A DNA stretch of 64,000 bases, from positions 558,001 to 622,000 of the forward strand of contig NZ_BNCH01000002.1 of assembly GCF_014656375.1 (NCBI RefSeq), read 5' to 3'. The stretch is from Aliiroseovarius zhejiangensis. GTDB lineage: Bacteria; Pseudomonadota; Alphaproteobacteria; Rhodobacterales; Rhodobacteraceae. Position numbers and translations under genes: made by a program. Positions 7,247-15,701 of the stretch are shown here, in pieces. The notes under the pieces were generated by a model. That model worked only from the letters and a program-made list of their open reading frames with translations. It ran no database searches and was not told the DNA's origin. Position 1 is the first letter of the stretch; every line of letters begins with the position of its first letter.

Positions 7247-9106
7247 ATGAGTGACGAAGAAAATGAAATGAAACAAGGGCCGGCTCTGCGGGCGGGCTTT
7301 AGAAGGGGTGATGTTTTAGGGGCAGCCGGGCTGGTTTTAGCGATGACGGCACTGGGGCTTGTCATCTTCGCCATCTCCGTAGTGGTGGTGTCGATGCTTG
7401 GTGAAGGCGTGCTCGACCCTATGACACTTGAACCTGGCCTTGGCCTGTCCGCTCAAGCGTTAGGGCTTGCCTTTGCTTTGGCAGGTGCGCTGGCTTCCAC
7501 CGTTGTTGCCTATTCCGCACTGAAAGCGCAGAATTCTGCTGTCAATGCGCAACGGTCGGCTGAAATTGCCCGCGACGATGCCGCCCGGCGCGAGTCGTTG
7601 GAGAGGCGATCTGTCCAGTTGCGCCATGATATCCAGCGCCATGCCGAATTGTCTGACGCCACCCGCGCGGTCTTTACTGCGGCGGAAACCGTGGTCGAAT
7701 TCGTGAGCGAGGATATTCGGCGTCTGCTGTCGGTACCCCTAGATCACAAAGGCGACCTTCCAGCCTTTGATGTTTATCGCTGTACGGGGCCGCTGATAAC
7801 CGCACACAAGCATTTCTGGGAAAACCTGCACCGCGCCTGCGAAACGAATAGTCGTGATCTATCGCTTGACGCTTTGTGGTTGCAGCGGTCGGAGGAGCAC
7901 CCTCTGCATCTGGAACGCCTGTCGGCCGCGGTCGGGCTGTTCGGAATGGGAGGGGCGCGCGGACATAGCGTAACTCCATCCACTCTGTCCGTGTTGGGAA
8001 CGCCCATGACTCCGGTTGTCGCCAGCAATTTGATGACAATCATCTGGGCTGTAGCCTGCGATCAAGCCGCCGAGAAAATGGCGGAGGAAATGGGCGAGCT
8101 GACCGACGAGGTGACGCGTGGTCCCAACCACGTTCAGAAGCGCGTCGATGCCGATCTTGCCGATGCCCGCGGCGTGATCGACCAAGTCTTGGACAGTCAG
8201 GGCAAAGTCATGGCCCTCTCGGCACAGGCTAATGCTGTGATGCAGGAGATTGAAACGCTCTCGGGCTCGCTTGCCCCGGATACCGTCCCAACTTCGCTGG
8301 TCGAGCGACTAACCGCAGCTGATGTGGCACTGGATAGGCTTGTTCGGGATGCCACTGACCTACGCCGATACTTGCCCGATCCAAGCCAGGCAGCGCTTGA
8401 ACTAGACATGGTAGAGCGTCAGCTTGACGAGGTTTTGGACGAGGTGCGCGAAACGGTCACCAGAATGACCGAGCGGCTGCGCGAGTCGAACGCCGAAATG
8501 GGCGCGCGTGTCGCCGAAGCGCTAATGGTAGCCCGCCATTCGCCGAATCCCAACCGAAGCGATCCACTGGCGGAACTTGCGGTACTGGTGGCTGGCGCGA
8601 TCGTTTTTCCTGACGGCACGCTGTTGCGGGTTCAGGACGCCGAAGGCTGGTACTGGAAGCTAAACCCGGGCCTTTCGCTGATCGAGGACCTGACAGCTAT
8701 CTACCAAGATCGCTGCGATGCCGGAGCGGGGCGACCTGATGGCGTATTGGATCTCGCGCGACTTTTACCGGACTCGGCTCAACTAGGCACTGCCTTTGGG
8801 ACGGAAACATACGGCACCTTGCGGGAAAAATACGTTGGTCAAATACCGGTGGCGCAGGATGCCATCTGGCGCCATCTACGGGAACGGCGCGCCGCCTTGT
8901 TGGATGCGCTGATGCATAAGGTTTCGACCGGACCTTATCGCCCTGGCTCAGGGTCCGAGGAAGACCATAAACTGATCTTCGGATTGCTCTCGGGCAATAC
9001 TATGAGCGGGGCGACTCTGCAGTTGGAGCCGGTTCCTGCACCGGCGACGACCGCCGAAAACGCACATGCTGAAGCGCTCGGCGCGGTCGAGCGGCCCCCA
9101 TGGTGA
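7247..9106 (+). CDS. Two-TM, coiled-coil protein of unknown function
   Basis: 619 aa from ATG 7247; an earlier in-frame start at 7142 has no better signals. Two membrane segments are visible, residues about 23–50 (rich in Ala/Val/Leu, including GLVIFAISVVVVSM) and 68–90 (GLAFALAGALASTVVAYSA). A basic/polar helix with coiled-coil character follows (95–160), and then a large, mostly helical soluble part with a second coiled-coil stretch (about 345–475). No enzymatic motif was recognised. The topology (two N-terminal TM helices, coiled coil, cytosolic domain) resembles some abortive-infection membrane proteins, but there is no sequence evidence beyond that. It lies alone in the accessory region; its bases are GC-rich, unlike the STAND gene. 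Confidence 0.65.
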   Translation: MSDEENEMKQGPALRAGFRRGDVLGAAGLVLAMTALGLVIFAISVVVVSMLGEGVLDPMTLEPGLGLSAQALGLAFALAGALASTVVAYSALKAQNSAVNAQRSAEIARDDAARRESLERRSVQLRHDIQRHAELSDATRAVFTAAETVVEFVSEDIRRLLSVPLDHKGDLPAFDVYRCTGPLITAHKHFWENLHRACETNSRDLSLDALWLQRSEEHPLHLERLSAAVGLFGMGGARGHSVTPSTLSVLGTPMTPVVASNLMTIIWAVACDQAAEKMAEEMGELTDEVTRGPNHVQKRVDADLADARGVIDQVLDSQGKVMALSAQANAVMQEIETLSGSLAPDTVPTSLVERLTAADVALDRLVRDATDLRRYLPDPSQAALELDMVERQLDEVLDEVRETVTRMTERLRESNAEMGARVAEALMVARHSPNPNRSDPLAELAVLVAGAIVFPDGTLLRVQDAEGWYWKLNPGLSLIEDLTAIYQDRCDAGAGRPDGVLDLARLLPDSAQLGTAFGTETYGTLREKYVGQIPVAQDAIWRHLRERRAALLDALMHKVSTGPYRPGSGSEEDHKLIFGLLSGNTMSGATLQLEPVPAPATTAENAHAEALGAVERPPW

Positions 9107-9409
9107 CAGCCTGAAAAGGGCATAATTACTGCCAGCATGACAACATAGCCAGTCAGTTAGCAAACCCAGTCACCCGATTTCCCAGAACAAGTTGTCTCTC
9201 GTTATAAAAATAAGTTGCAGGGTTTGACGGTGCATAACTGGGGTTTGCCAAGCAGATGTCCTGTGTAACGGCATAGTGGCGTGTACGACTGTCTGGTTTC
9301 CGCACTCCTTGTAGGGGAACTAATGATCGTTACGTAATTCACGCACGCACAGCGAATAGCAGAAAAGTCCCGCACACTACCGGTCCGCAGCATCCAAGAT
9401 CTTGCGCGC
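9107..9409. other. Intergenic, no gene found
   Basis: No reading frame with protein-like features. Includes an AT-rich patch at about 9198–9216. Together with repeat copy C it fills the space between two accessory genes. Confidence 0.4.
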
Positions 9410-9500
9410 GCAGCGAATGGCCGGTCTGACGGGCCGCACCGCAGCGACAGCTACCCATGACCAATGTCTGCAATGGGCCGCAAACGCAAGCAACGTCGAG
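9410..9500. repeat. Degenerate dispersed repeat, copy C
   Basis: Has GCAGCGAATGG at 9410, then AATGTCTGCAA (9463–9473), GGGCCGCAAACGCA and GTCGAGT, matching copy B in block order. It lies just past the stop codon of the minus-strand gene at 9525, as copies A and B lie past other minus-strand stops. Confidence 0.5.
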
Positions 9501-9524
9501 TTTTGGAAGCAGGGAAAAACGCTC

Positions 9525-10283
9525 TCACTGAACTGACATCGGTCGCAGCATGTCGTCGGTGTCAAGGTTGAGCGCGCTGCGCCAGAGCGAGGTCTTGAAC
9601 ACATGACACACGTGCTTGCCGGCGGCTTCCTCGCGGGTCTCGGTCAACAGTCCCGCCCATTCGAGCGGTCGCAGCACACAAGATGAGAAGACGGCCATCT
9701 CCCGCCACCCCGCGGTGTGCCAGTCCTGTGGTTCACCGTAGAAGGTTTCGAACAAGGCGGCCTCGGTCGTACCAGGATCGGCTTCTACATTGATCACATT
9801 CATCCAGATGTCCCATTTTCCGAAAGGACGGCCGTCGAAGCGCGCATAGGAAGCGTGATCGATCTGAAACAGGAAGTACGGGATCAGTTCGGCAAAAAGG
9901 CGTCCAGGCGCACCCGCCAGTTCTGCGCCACGTTTGGTGAGCCGAAATTCACCTTTGAAGTGACGCCCCATGCGCAGCGAAATCAGCAGGAAATGCAGAA
10001 CCTCGAGCGGCGGAAACTCATATTCGTTGACCACTTTGTTGTAGCGGAACATCTCTTCTGCGGTTTTACCCGGCCAGTCGAAATTCTCGACGGCCCAATG
10101 GACGAAGACGCGCTTGAATGCCTTGGTTTTAGTCAGACCGATTGATCCGTGCTCCCGCGCATATTTCAGGGTCAGGAGAGCGCCCCGCAGCAGCGGAGAT
10201 TGCGCGAGGTCGGGGTGGTCATCGGCGAGAGTGCGAAATTCGATCATTTCTGGACAGTGCCACAGACGGCGCTGCAGTTCCAT
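9525..10283 (-). CDS. Conserved hypothetical protein (about 250 aa)
   Basis: 252 aa if started at the ATG complementary to 10281–10283 (MELQRRLWHCPEMIEF); the frame stays open upstream to 10526, but that part overlaps repeat-like DNA and reads as low-complexity. The body is rich in aromatic residues (VFVHWAVENFDWPGKTAEEM, FPPLEVLHFLLISL, FGKWDIWMNVINVEADPGTT), and has no signal peptide or membrane span. I recognise it as a hypothetical protein recurrent in Rhodobacterales accessory regions, without a known role. It is the last protein gene before the tRNA-Ser that borders the accessory region. Confidence 0.65.
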   Translation of the reverse strand: MELQRRLWHCPEMIEFRTLADDHPDLAQSPLLRGALLTLKYAREHGSIGLTKTKAFKRVFVHWAVENFDWPGKTAEEMFRYNKVVNEYEFPPLEVLHFLLISLRMGRHFKGEFRLTKRGAELAGAPGRLFAELIPYFLFQIDHASYARFDGRPFGKWDIWMNVINVEADPGTTEAALFETFYGEPQDWHTAGWREMAVFSSCVLRPLEWAGLLTETREEAAGKHVCHVFKTSLWRSALNLDTDDMLRPMSVQ

Positions 10284-10338
10284 GATGCCCGCTGAATGAT
10301 CATTCGGCGGCACCGAGATAATGCTTCCGCAACGAACG

Positions 10339-10400
10339 GCGGCTTCGACGGGCTGCATCGCAGCACCTCGGCATCTGACGAGTGACCGCAAAGGGCCGGG
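10339..10400. repeat. Possible weak dispersed-repeat copy D
   Basis: GGCTTCGACGGGCTGCATCG followed by CAGCACCTCGGCATCTGACG and a GACCGCAAAGGGCCGGG end. It shares the GCATCGCAGC and GGGCCG blocks with copies A–C but not the AATGTCTGCAA core. Low confidence. Confidence 0.25.
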
Positions 10401-10543
10401 ATATACTGTCGCACCGAGTTTTACAGGCTGCATTCCCAAACCAAAATCATCAAATGCACAAGACTGCCTAGGGGGATGGTGTGGGGGATATGGATTTAGG
10501 TAAGCTAAAATTTCATTTACTAACAATTACTTACGGATGTAAG

Positions 10544-10633
10544 TGGCGGAGAGACAGGGATTCGAACCCTGGGTGGGCTTGCACCCACAACGGTTTTCGA
10601 GACCGCCCCGTTCGACCACTCCGGCACCTCTCC
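10544..10633 (-). tRNA. tRNA-Ser (anticodon CGA)
   Basis: On the minus strand the sequence begins GGAGAGGTGCCGGAGTGG and ends TCTCTCCGCCA. It has a 7-bp acceptor stem (GGAGAGG/TCTCTCC, last pair G·U), an anticodon loop CTCGAAA with anticodon CGA, a long variable arm typical of serine tRNAs (GTGGGTGCAAGCCCAC), a T-loop GGTTCGAATCC and an encoded CCA. It reads UCG codons. Its 3' end faces the accessory genes, so it is a possible integration target for the island to the left; the distal repeat that would prove this lies outside the window. Confidence 0.95.
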
Positions 10634-10796
10634 GCGGGGGTCTTGGGGGGCATAATTCGACCGCGCGGCATGTGCAAGCCATTTTTTGAACAATTCATCG
10701 CCGAACAGCGGTTTCGTGATCGGGCAGAGCTTGGCACCCGCCCGGTGGGGGGCTAGGCTGCGGGGGATCGAAGCAGTCGAAAAGGCAGATGTTGCA

Positions 10797-11651
10797 ATGA
10801 AACTCGACAGATTGGCGCCCATGTTGCCGCGGCTGGGTCCGACAATGATGGCCTTTGTTCTGTTGGTGCTGGGGGCGGTGTCCGCAGCACAGGCGGCCGA
10901 GGAACAGGAGATCCGCGAATTTCTGAAGGTCACGGGGTTTGACGTGGCGATTGCGTCGATCCAGCAAGGCGCGATGGCAGGCCCGGCGTTGACCGGCGAA
11001 GATCCCGATGTGTTCGGTCGCCAATGGGTCAAGCTGGCCGAAGAGGTGTTCGACCCTGACGAGATGATCTCGGAAGCCGTTGAGATGATCGCGGCTGTGA
11101 TGCCGGACGAGTTGTTGGACCATGGCGCGGCCTTCTATGGCAGCCCGCTGGGTCAACGCCTGGTCGAGGTGGAAAACGAAAGCCACATGGCCGATGACAC
11201 CGTGAAATACGCCGAGGGCGAACGGCTGACCGGCGAGTTGCTGAAGCAGAACAGCATTCGCATTGAGCTGTTTCGGGAAATGGGCACGGCGATCGGGTCC
11301 ACGGAAACGGCGATCCGGTCGATTGTCGAAATCCAGGTGCGATACCTGATGGCCGCCGTTGCGGCCGGGGTCAGTGATTTCGACATCTCGGAGGAGGACC
11401 TGCGCCTGATGCTGATGGAGCAGAGCGACGAGATGCGCAAGAACATTGAGGTCAACAGCCTTGTGGCCAATGCCTATGCCTATCGTGATCTGTCGGACGA
11501 AGAGCTGATCGATTATCTGGCGGCGCTTCAGGATCCGAAGATGGGTCAGGTTTATGAAATTCTGAACGCGGTCCAGTATCAGATCATGGCGGAACGCTAT
11601 GAAACCCTGGCCAGCCGTCTGGTCGATCTGCAACCCGAACAGGAGTTGTGA
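10797..11651 (+). CDS. DUF2059 domain exported protein (first of two)
   Basis: 284 aa from ATG 10797. Residues 1–35 are a signal peptide (hydrophobic MMAFVLLVLGAVSAA, cleavage likely after AQA). The mature part is an all-helical, acidic protein with a DUF2059-type region around residues 90–145 (AVMPDELLDHGAAFYGSPLG, where an Asp/Glu-rich helix precedes 'FYxSPLG'). It probably acts in the periplasm; no biochemical function is known for the family. The stop codon overlaps the start of the next gene by one base (TGATG), which points to coupled translation of two related proteins. Confidence 0.8.
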   Translation: MKLDRLAPMLPRLGPTMMAFVLLVLGAVSAAQAAEEQEIREFLKVTGFDVAIASIQQGAMAGPALTGEDPDVFGRQWVKLAEEVFDPDEMISEAVEMIAAVMPDELLDHGAAFYGSPLGQRLVEVENESHMADDTVKYAEGERLTGELLKQNSIRIELFREMGTAIGSTETAIRSIVEIQVRYLMAAVAAGVSDFDISEEDLRLMLMEQSDEMRKNIEVNSLVANAYAYRDLSDEELIDYLAALQDPKMGQVYEILNAVQYQIMAERYETLASRLVDLQPEQEL

Positions 11652-12538
11652 TGCCCCATCGCCTGCGCCCTTTTCTGCGCGTCGCGGCTGTGCTTGTTGC
11701 GCTGGCGATCGGCGGTGGTGCGGCAGAGGGGTGGGCAGAGGTGCGCGATCAGTCGCCGACGGCACACGACACGGCGCAAGCGCAAGCCTATGACACGCTG
11801 TGGTCGCTTTTGCGGCTGAATGATCTGCTGGACATCATGCAGGTGGAAGGCGCCACCATGGCGCTTGAGTCAGATGTCGACCTTTTGGGACATCCCGGCG
11901 GGACGGCGTGGGAGCGGCGGGTTCAGGCCATTTATGACATCGACCGGCTGAAAGCCGATGCCGAAAGCGCGATGGAGGCGGCGCTGGACCCAGCGCATCT
12001 TGAGGCGCTGAACAGCTTCTATGCCTCCGAAAACATGCAGCGCGTGGTTGAACTTGAGATCTCGGCGCGCCGCGCCTTTCTGGAACCCGAGGTCGAAGAC
12101 CGCGCCCGCACCGCCTGGCTGAGCGGGCGCGCGTTGACGCCGCATGAAGACGCCATTCTGCGTTTTGTCGAGGTCAATGACCTGGTCGAACGCAATGTCA
12201 TGGGGGCGCTGAATTCGAACTATGCCTTTTTGCGGGCGATGACCGATGCCCATCCAGTGGCGGCCGAGAAACTGACCGAGCAGGAAATCCTGTTCGAAGT
12301 CTGGTCGCAGGAGACGGAAATCCGGCGTGACACGTCCGAATGGCTGTTTGCCTTCCTGTCGACGGCCTATGGCCCGGTGTCACAAAAGGTGCTGGACGAC
12401 TACGTTTCCTTTTCGGCCACCCCGGCGGGTCACGCGCTGAACCATGCGATGTTCGAGGCGCTGGACCAGATCTATATCCGGTTGTCCTCGGATCTTGGCC
12501 GCGCCGTGGGCGAGTTTGGGGCGCAGCAAGACCTGTGA
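11651..12538 (+). CDS. DUF2059 domain exported protein (second of two)
   Basis: 295 aa from ATG 11651, overlapping the previous stop by one base. The N-terminus has a signal peptide (RVAAVLVALAIGGGAAEGWA). The body repeats the pattern of its neighbour: helical, acidic, with LDPAHLEALNSFYASENMQR (about 112–131) in place of the 'FYxSPLG' helix. The two are diverged paralogues from an old tandem duplication and may form a heteromer in the periplasm (inference). It is convergent with the TPR-sulfotransferase gene, with a hairpin between them. Confidence 0.8.
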   Translation: MPHRLRPFLRVAAVLVALAIGGGAAEGWAEVRDQSPTAHDTAQAQAYDTLWSLLRLNDLLDIMQVEGATMALESDVDLLGHPGGTAWERRVQAIYDIDRLKADAESAMEAALDPAHLEALNSFYASENMQRVVELEISARRAFLEPEVEDRARTAWLSGRALTPHEDAILRFVEVNDLVERNVMGALNSNYAFLRAMTDAHPVAAEKLTEQEILFEVWSQETEIRRDTSEWLFAFLSTAYGPVSQKVLDDYVSFSATPAGHALNHAMFEALDQIYIRLSSDLGRAVGEFGAQQDL

Positions 12539-12540
12539 TG

Positions 12541-12566
12541 CCGGATCACGGCGGGTGGTGATCCGG
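12541..12566. terminator. Hairpin between convergent genes
   Basis: Nine-base-pair perfect stem CCGGATCAC/GTGATCCGG with an 8-nt loop, directly after the DUF2059 stop and 14 nt before the end of the convergent gene. No U-tract follows on either strand, so it may be an RNA-stabilising hairpin or weak bidirectional terminator. Confidence 0.45.
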
Positions 12567-12579
12567 GCAGGGCGCGCGC

Positions 12580-14748
12580 TCAGTCGTCGGGCACCCCGTC
12601 CAGTCCTTTCAGCCCGTCCAGCATCTCGCCCAGATGCGCCTCGTACCGGCGCCATTTGCCGATGGACGAGCTGTAGAGCGGTTGACGCACCTGCGCCAGT
12701 GACAGCGTTTTCACATCCCGGTCGGTCTTGTGGAAATCCAGGCAGGCGTCCTCCCAGTCCAACTCACAGAACTCCAGCAGCTTGCGCACTTCGTGTTCGG
12801 GGTTGGCGACGAGGGATTCGTATTCCAGCTCGTATATCCGGTCAGGTGCCATCTCGCGCCACAGGGCAAGGTATTCGGTGAACAGGCGATAGGTCTCGAC
12901 AAGATCGGATTGGGTGTATGTGTAAAGATGCAGCCCCGTGACAAAGCGGTTCTTGAACATCGACCACAGGTTGTCACGCGGATCGCGGCGCAGCGCGACG
13001 ATCTTGGCGTTGGGCAGCGCCAGCCACGAAAGCGGCGCGATCTGATAGGTCGAGATCGTTTTGTCGGTGATCCGTTCGGCCCCCGGCAGACGAATGTCGA
13101 TGGCGGCCTGATAGGCGCGACCGATGCCCTCAAGCTGGGCCGGGGTCATGTCGGCAATAGTGCCCCCGTCGCGGTCGGTTTTCGCCACCGCCTCGAACGC
13201 CAGAGGATGCAGGATACTCAACTCGTCCCCGCCGGTGATGGTCGAGTGGCTGGCCAGGATCTGTTCGACCAGCGTGGTCCCGGACCGGGGCAAGCCGGTG
13301 ACAAAGATGGTCTGGTTGTCCTGAAACCCGACCGTGCCGATCCGGTCGGGGTCGAACCCGTCCAGAAACGCGCGCAGCTTGTCGAAATCCCGTTGGGCCT
13401 TGGCGCGTCCATAGGGGTGGCGCCTGGCCATGATTTCGTTCGCGCGCGACAGGTAGTGCCAGGCCTGATCGTAATCGCCCGTGTCTTCCATCACCTTCAG
13501 AAGACCATAGCCCAGATCCATCCGGCCTTCGTCGGGCAGGTCATCGCGCTGCCACAAATCCTGCATTTCGGTGACCACCGGATCATCGGCGGCAAGTTTC
13601 TTGCCATGAGCGATCATCCGGTAAATCGCGCCCGAGCGGACACCGCGGGTCAGCGCGTCGCGCAGCAGGGCGTCGGCTTCGTCCATCGCGCCTTCCTGCT
13701 GCAGCATGTTGGCGGCAATAGTGATCACGCGCAGGCTGTTGGGATCTGCCTCAAGTGCCGCCTTGATCTGCGTATGCGCACCGTCGGCATCGCCGGCCAG
13801 TTTGCGCGCCACCGCGCCAAGGGCAAGCGTTTCGCCGGTGGGGGACGCAAGCCGTTCCAGATGATCCAGATCGGCCCGTGCGGCGGCCGCGTTTTCCAGC
13901 GTCAGATGAGCCTGCGCGCGCGTCATCAGGGCCAGGCGATTATCGGGATCCTGTTTCAAAAGGCGATCCAGACACTCCACCGCCTCGGTCGGCGACCCCA
14001 GATCCTGATAGAGCTTGCCCAGATTGCCCAGAACGATCGGGTTGTGCGGAATCAGCCGCCTTGCGTGCAACAGAAAGGGCCTGGCCTCCTGATGACGCCC
14101 TTCGGCCAGCAGCAGTTGGCCCAGCTGTGCGGCGGCCTCGCCATAATCGGGATCAATGGACAAGGCATGGCGAAAGCCGGCCTCTGCCTCGTCGGTGCGG
14201 CCAAGACTGGCAAGGGCGGCCCCGTGGATGGTGGACAGTATTTCACTGCCGCCGCGGGTCGCGATCAACTGGCGCGCCTGTGCTTCGGCTTGGGCCATGT
14301 GACCGGCATTGACGAGACCCACCAGGGCGTTGATTTCATCCTTCGACACGTTCGTGGTCACGCGCGCGGTGCTGGTCTGGACCGCCTGCATTGCCTTGGC
14401 GATGGCCTTGCGGTCACGCGCGCCCAGCTTGGCGGCCTTCAAACGCGCCTTCGCAGCCTTCAGCGCCGCGTCATCGCCATGGGCGGCAATGGCGGCAGCG
14501 TAAGCCTGCCACACCTTCATCTCGCCCGGTGCCAGCTCGGCCGCGCGGGCCAGAAAGTGGCTAGCGTCCTTCGGACGCCCGGCCTGCATGTGGATCTGCC
14601 CCATGTGAAACGGGATCTCGGCGCGGGTCGGGGCGAGTTTGGCCATCTGCGCCAGCAGATCCAGCGCCTCGCGCGGTTTGCCGCTGCGCGCCAGCCCCAT
14701 CGCGCGATTGAACATGACCGGGATCTGGTTGGCATTCAGCGGCAGCAT
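12580..14748 (-). CDS. TPR-repeat sulfotransferase family protein
   Basis: 722 aa from the ATG complementary to 14746–14748, chosen because AGGAG stands upstream; an alternative ATG at 14817 adds 23 basic residues. The first 430 residues are tandem tetratricopeptide repeats (for example GEAAAQLGQLLLAEGRHQEA and NPIVLGNLGKLYQDLGSPTE). The C-terminal 280 residues are a sulfotransferase domain: 5'-phosphosulfate-binding loop TGLPRSGTTLVEQILASH and 3'-phosphate-binding element VALRRDPRDNLWSMFKNRF. Such proteins use PAPS to sulfate a protein, glycan or lipid acceptor; the acceptor here is unknown. No signal peptide, so probably cytosolic. It stands alone, divergent from rplU. Confidence 0.85.
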   Translation of the reverse strand: MLPLNANQIPVMFNRAMGLARSGKPREALDLLAQMAKLAPTRAEIPFHMGQIHMQAGRPKDASHFLARAAELAPGEMKVWQAYAAAIAAHGDDAALKAAKARLKAAKLGARDRKAIAKAMQAVQTSTARVTTNVSKDEINALVGLVNAGHMAQAEAQARQLIATRGGSEILSTIHGAALASLGRTDEAEAGFRHALSIDPDYGEAAAQLGQLLLAEGRHQEARPFLLHARRLIPHNPIVLGNLGKLYQDLGSPTEAVECLDRLLKQDPDNRLALMTRAQAHLTLENAAAARADLDHLERLASPTGETLALGAVARKLAGDADGAHTQIKAALEADPNSLRVITIAANMLQQEGAMDEADALLRDALTRGVRSGAIYRMIAHGKKLAADDPVVTEMQDLWQRDDLPDEGRMDLGYGLLKVMEDTGDYDQAWHYLSRANEIMARRHPYGRAKAQRDFDKLRAFLDGFDPDRIGTVGFQDNQTIFVTGLPRSGTTLVEQILASHSTITGGDELSILHPLAFEAVAKTDRDGGTIADMTPAQLEGIGRAYQAAIDIRLPGAERITDKTISTYQIAPLSWLALPNAKIVALRRDPRDNLWSMFKNRFVTGLHLYTYTQSDLVETYRLFTEYLALWREMAPDRIYELEYESLVANPEHEVRKLLEFCELDWEDACLDFHKTDRDVKTLSLAQVRQPLYSSSIGKWRRYEAHLGEMLDGLKGLDGVPDD

Positions 14749-14899
14749 CGCGGGCTCCTTGCGCTTGGGTCGGCGGGGTTGGGCAGGGGGCTGCACCGCC
14801 GCAGGGTTTCCTTTCATGGCCTAATATGTCATGCGAAGGGTCGCAAGGGGCGGTGCGGGCACTGGCGTGCGCGGGATGCGATTTTCCCCGGAAATCGTC

Positions 14900-14928
14900 T
14901 TGACTTACGGGCGTTTTCACCCGATAAG
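14900..14928 (+). promoter_or_regulatory. Candidate sigma-70-type promoter for rplU–rpmA
   Basis: TTGACT (14900–14905), a 17-nt spacer, then GATAAG (14923–14928), about 145 nt upstream of rplU in an otherwise gene-free leader. The −35 element matches 5 of 6 and the −10 element 4 of 6 of the consensus. The leader between promoter and start (14930–15074) has no recognised riboswitch. Confidence 0.45.
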
Positions 14929-15074
14929 CCGCCACTCCTGCCGGGATTATCCCGCGTGGGGGCGTTTAACTTTGCCCATCGGGGCGCGCTGTTCGCGGTA
15001 AGTGAAGGGATCACCCCTTCGACAAACACCGGATCACCCGGGACCACAGAACGCGGAATATGAAGGAAGATCAA

Positions 15075-15680
15075 ATGTTTGCGGTTCTGAAAACCGGCGG
15101 CAAGCAGTATAAAGTTCAGGCTGGCGACGTGCTGCGCGTCGAAAAGCTGGCTGCGGCTGCGGGCGACAAAGTCCAGTTCAACGAGATTCTGATGGTTGGT
15201 GCAACCGTCGGCACCCCCACCGTATCCGGTGCAGGCGTGCAGGCCGAGGTCATCGACCAGATCAAAGGCGAAAAAGTCATTCACTTCGTGAAGCGTCGCC
15301 GCAAGCACAGCTCGAAGCGCACCAAGGGCCACCGTCAGCAACTGACGCTGATCCGCGTGACCGACATCCTTGAAAAGGGCGCGGACAAATCGGGCGTGAA
15401 AGCTGCGATTGGCGCAGGCTCGGTATCGGGTGGCGTTGCTGCTGCGCCGGCCAAGAAAGCTGCGCCGAAAAAGGCGGCCCCCAAGACGGCCGAGAAGGCA
15501 GAAGCAGCCGCTGCTGCGGATGACCTGACCGCCATCACCGGTGTCGGCCCGGCCGCCGCCAAGAAGCTGGCCGATGCCGGCATCACCACATTCGCCCAGC
15601 TTGCGGCGGTTGACGTTGACAGCTTCGACGCCGTCAAGGTTAAGCCCGAGTGGGTTGAGCAGGCCAAAACGCTGGCCTAA
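15075..15680 (+). CDS. rplU: Large-subunit ribosomal protein L21 with C-terminal helix-hairpin-helix extension
   Basis: 201 aa from the ATG at 15075 ([20 protein letters not shown]), with AAGGA eight bases upstream; an earlier ATG at 15060 lacks a site. Residues 1–103 are a complete L21, including [20 protein letters not shown], which binds 23S rRNA. Bacterial L21 is normally about 100 residues; here an Ala/Lys/Pro-rich linker (about 125–155) is followed by a helix-hairpin-helix module ([20 protein letters not shown]), an extension I associate with Rhodobacterales L21 proteins. Its role is unknown; nucleic-acid binding is plausible. It forms an operon with rpmA 21 nt downstream. Confidence 0.95.
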   Translation: MFAVLKTGGKQYKVQAGDVLRVEKLAAAAGDKVQFNEILMVGATVGTPTVSGAGVQAEVIDQIKGEKVIHFVKRRRKHSSKRTKGHRQQLTLIRVTDILEKGADKSGVKAAIGAGSVSGGVAAAPAKKAAPKKAAPKTAEKAEAAAAADDLTAITGVGPAAAKKLADAGITTFAQLAAVDVDSFDAVKVKPEWVEQAKTLA

Positions 15681-15701
15681 TCTGAGCTAAGGAGAGAGAA
15701 C

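Noticed and set aside
6902-7276. Possible 124-codon minus-strand gene in the accessory gap
   Set aside because: No family resemblance and no RBS, and it runs into the start of the 619-aa protein gene.
10695-11765. Minus-strand open frame of over 350 codons across the DUF2059 pair
   Set aside because: Antisense to two proteins with signal peptides and family features; composition is Arg/His/Gln-rich as in shadow frames.
12730-15063. Long open frame on the plus strand opposite the TPR-sulfotransferase gene
   Set aside because: It is antisense to a protein with clear TPR and sulfotransferase motifs. Long antisense frames arise from high GC and codon bias; no protein-like features or RBS.
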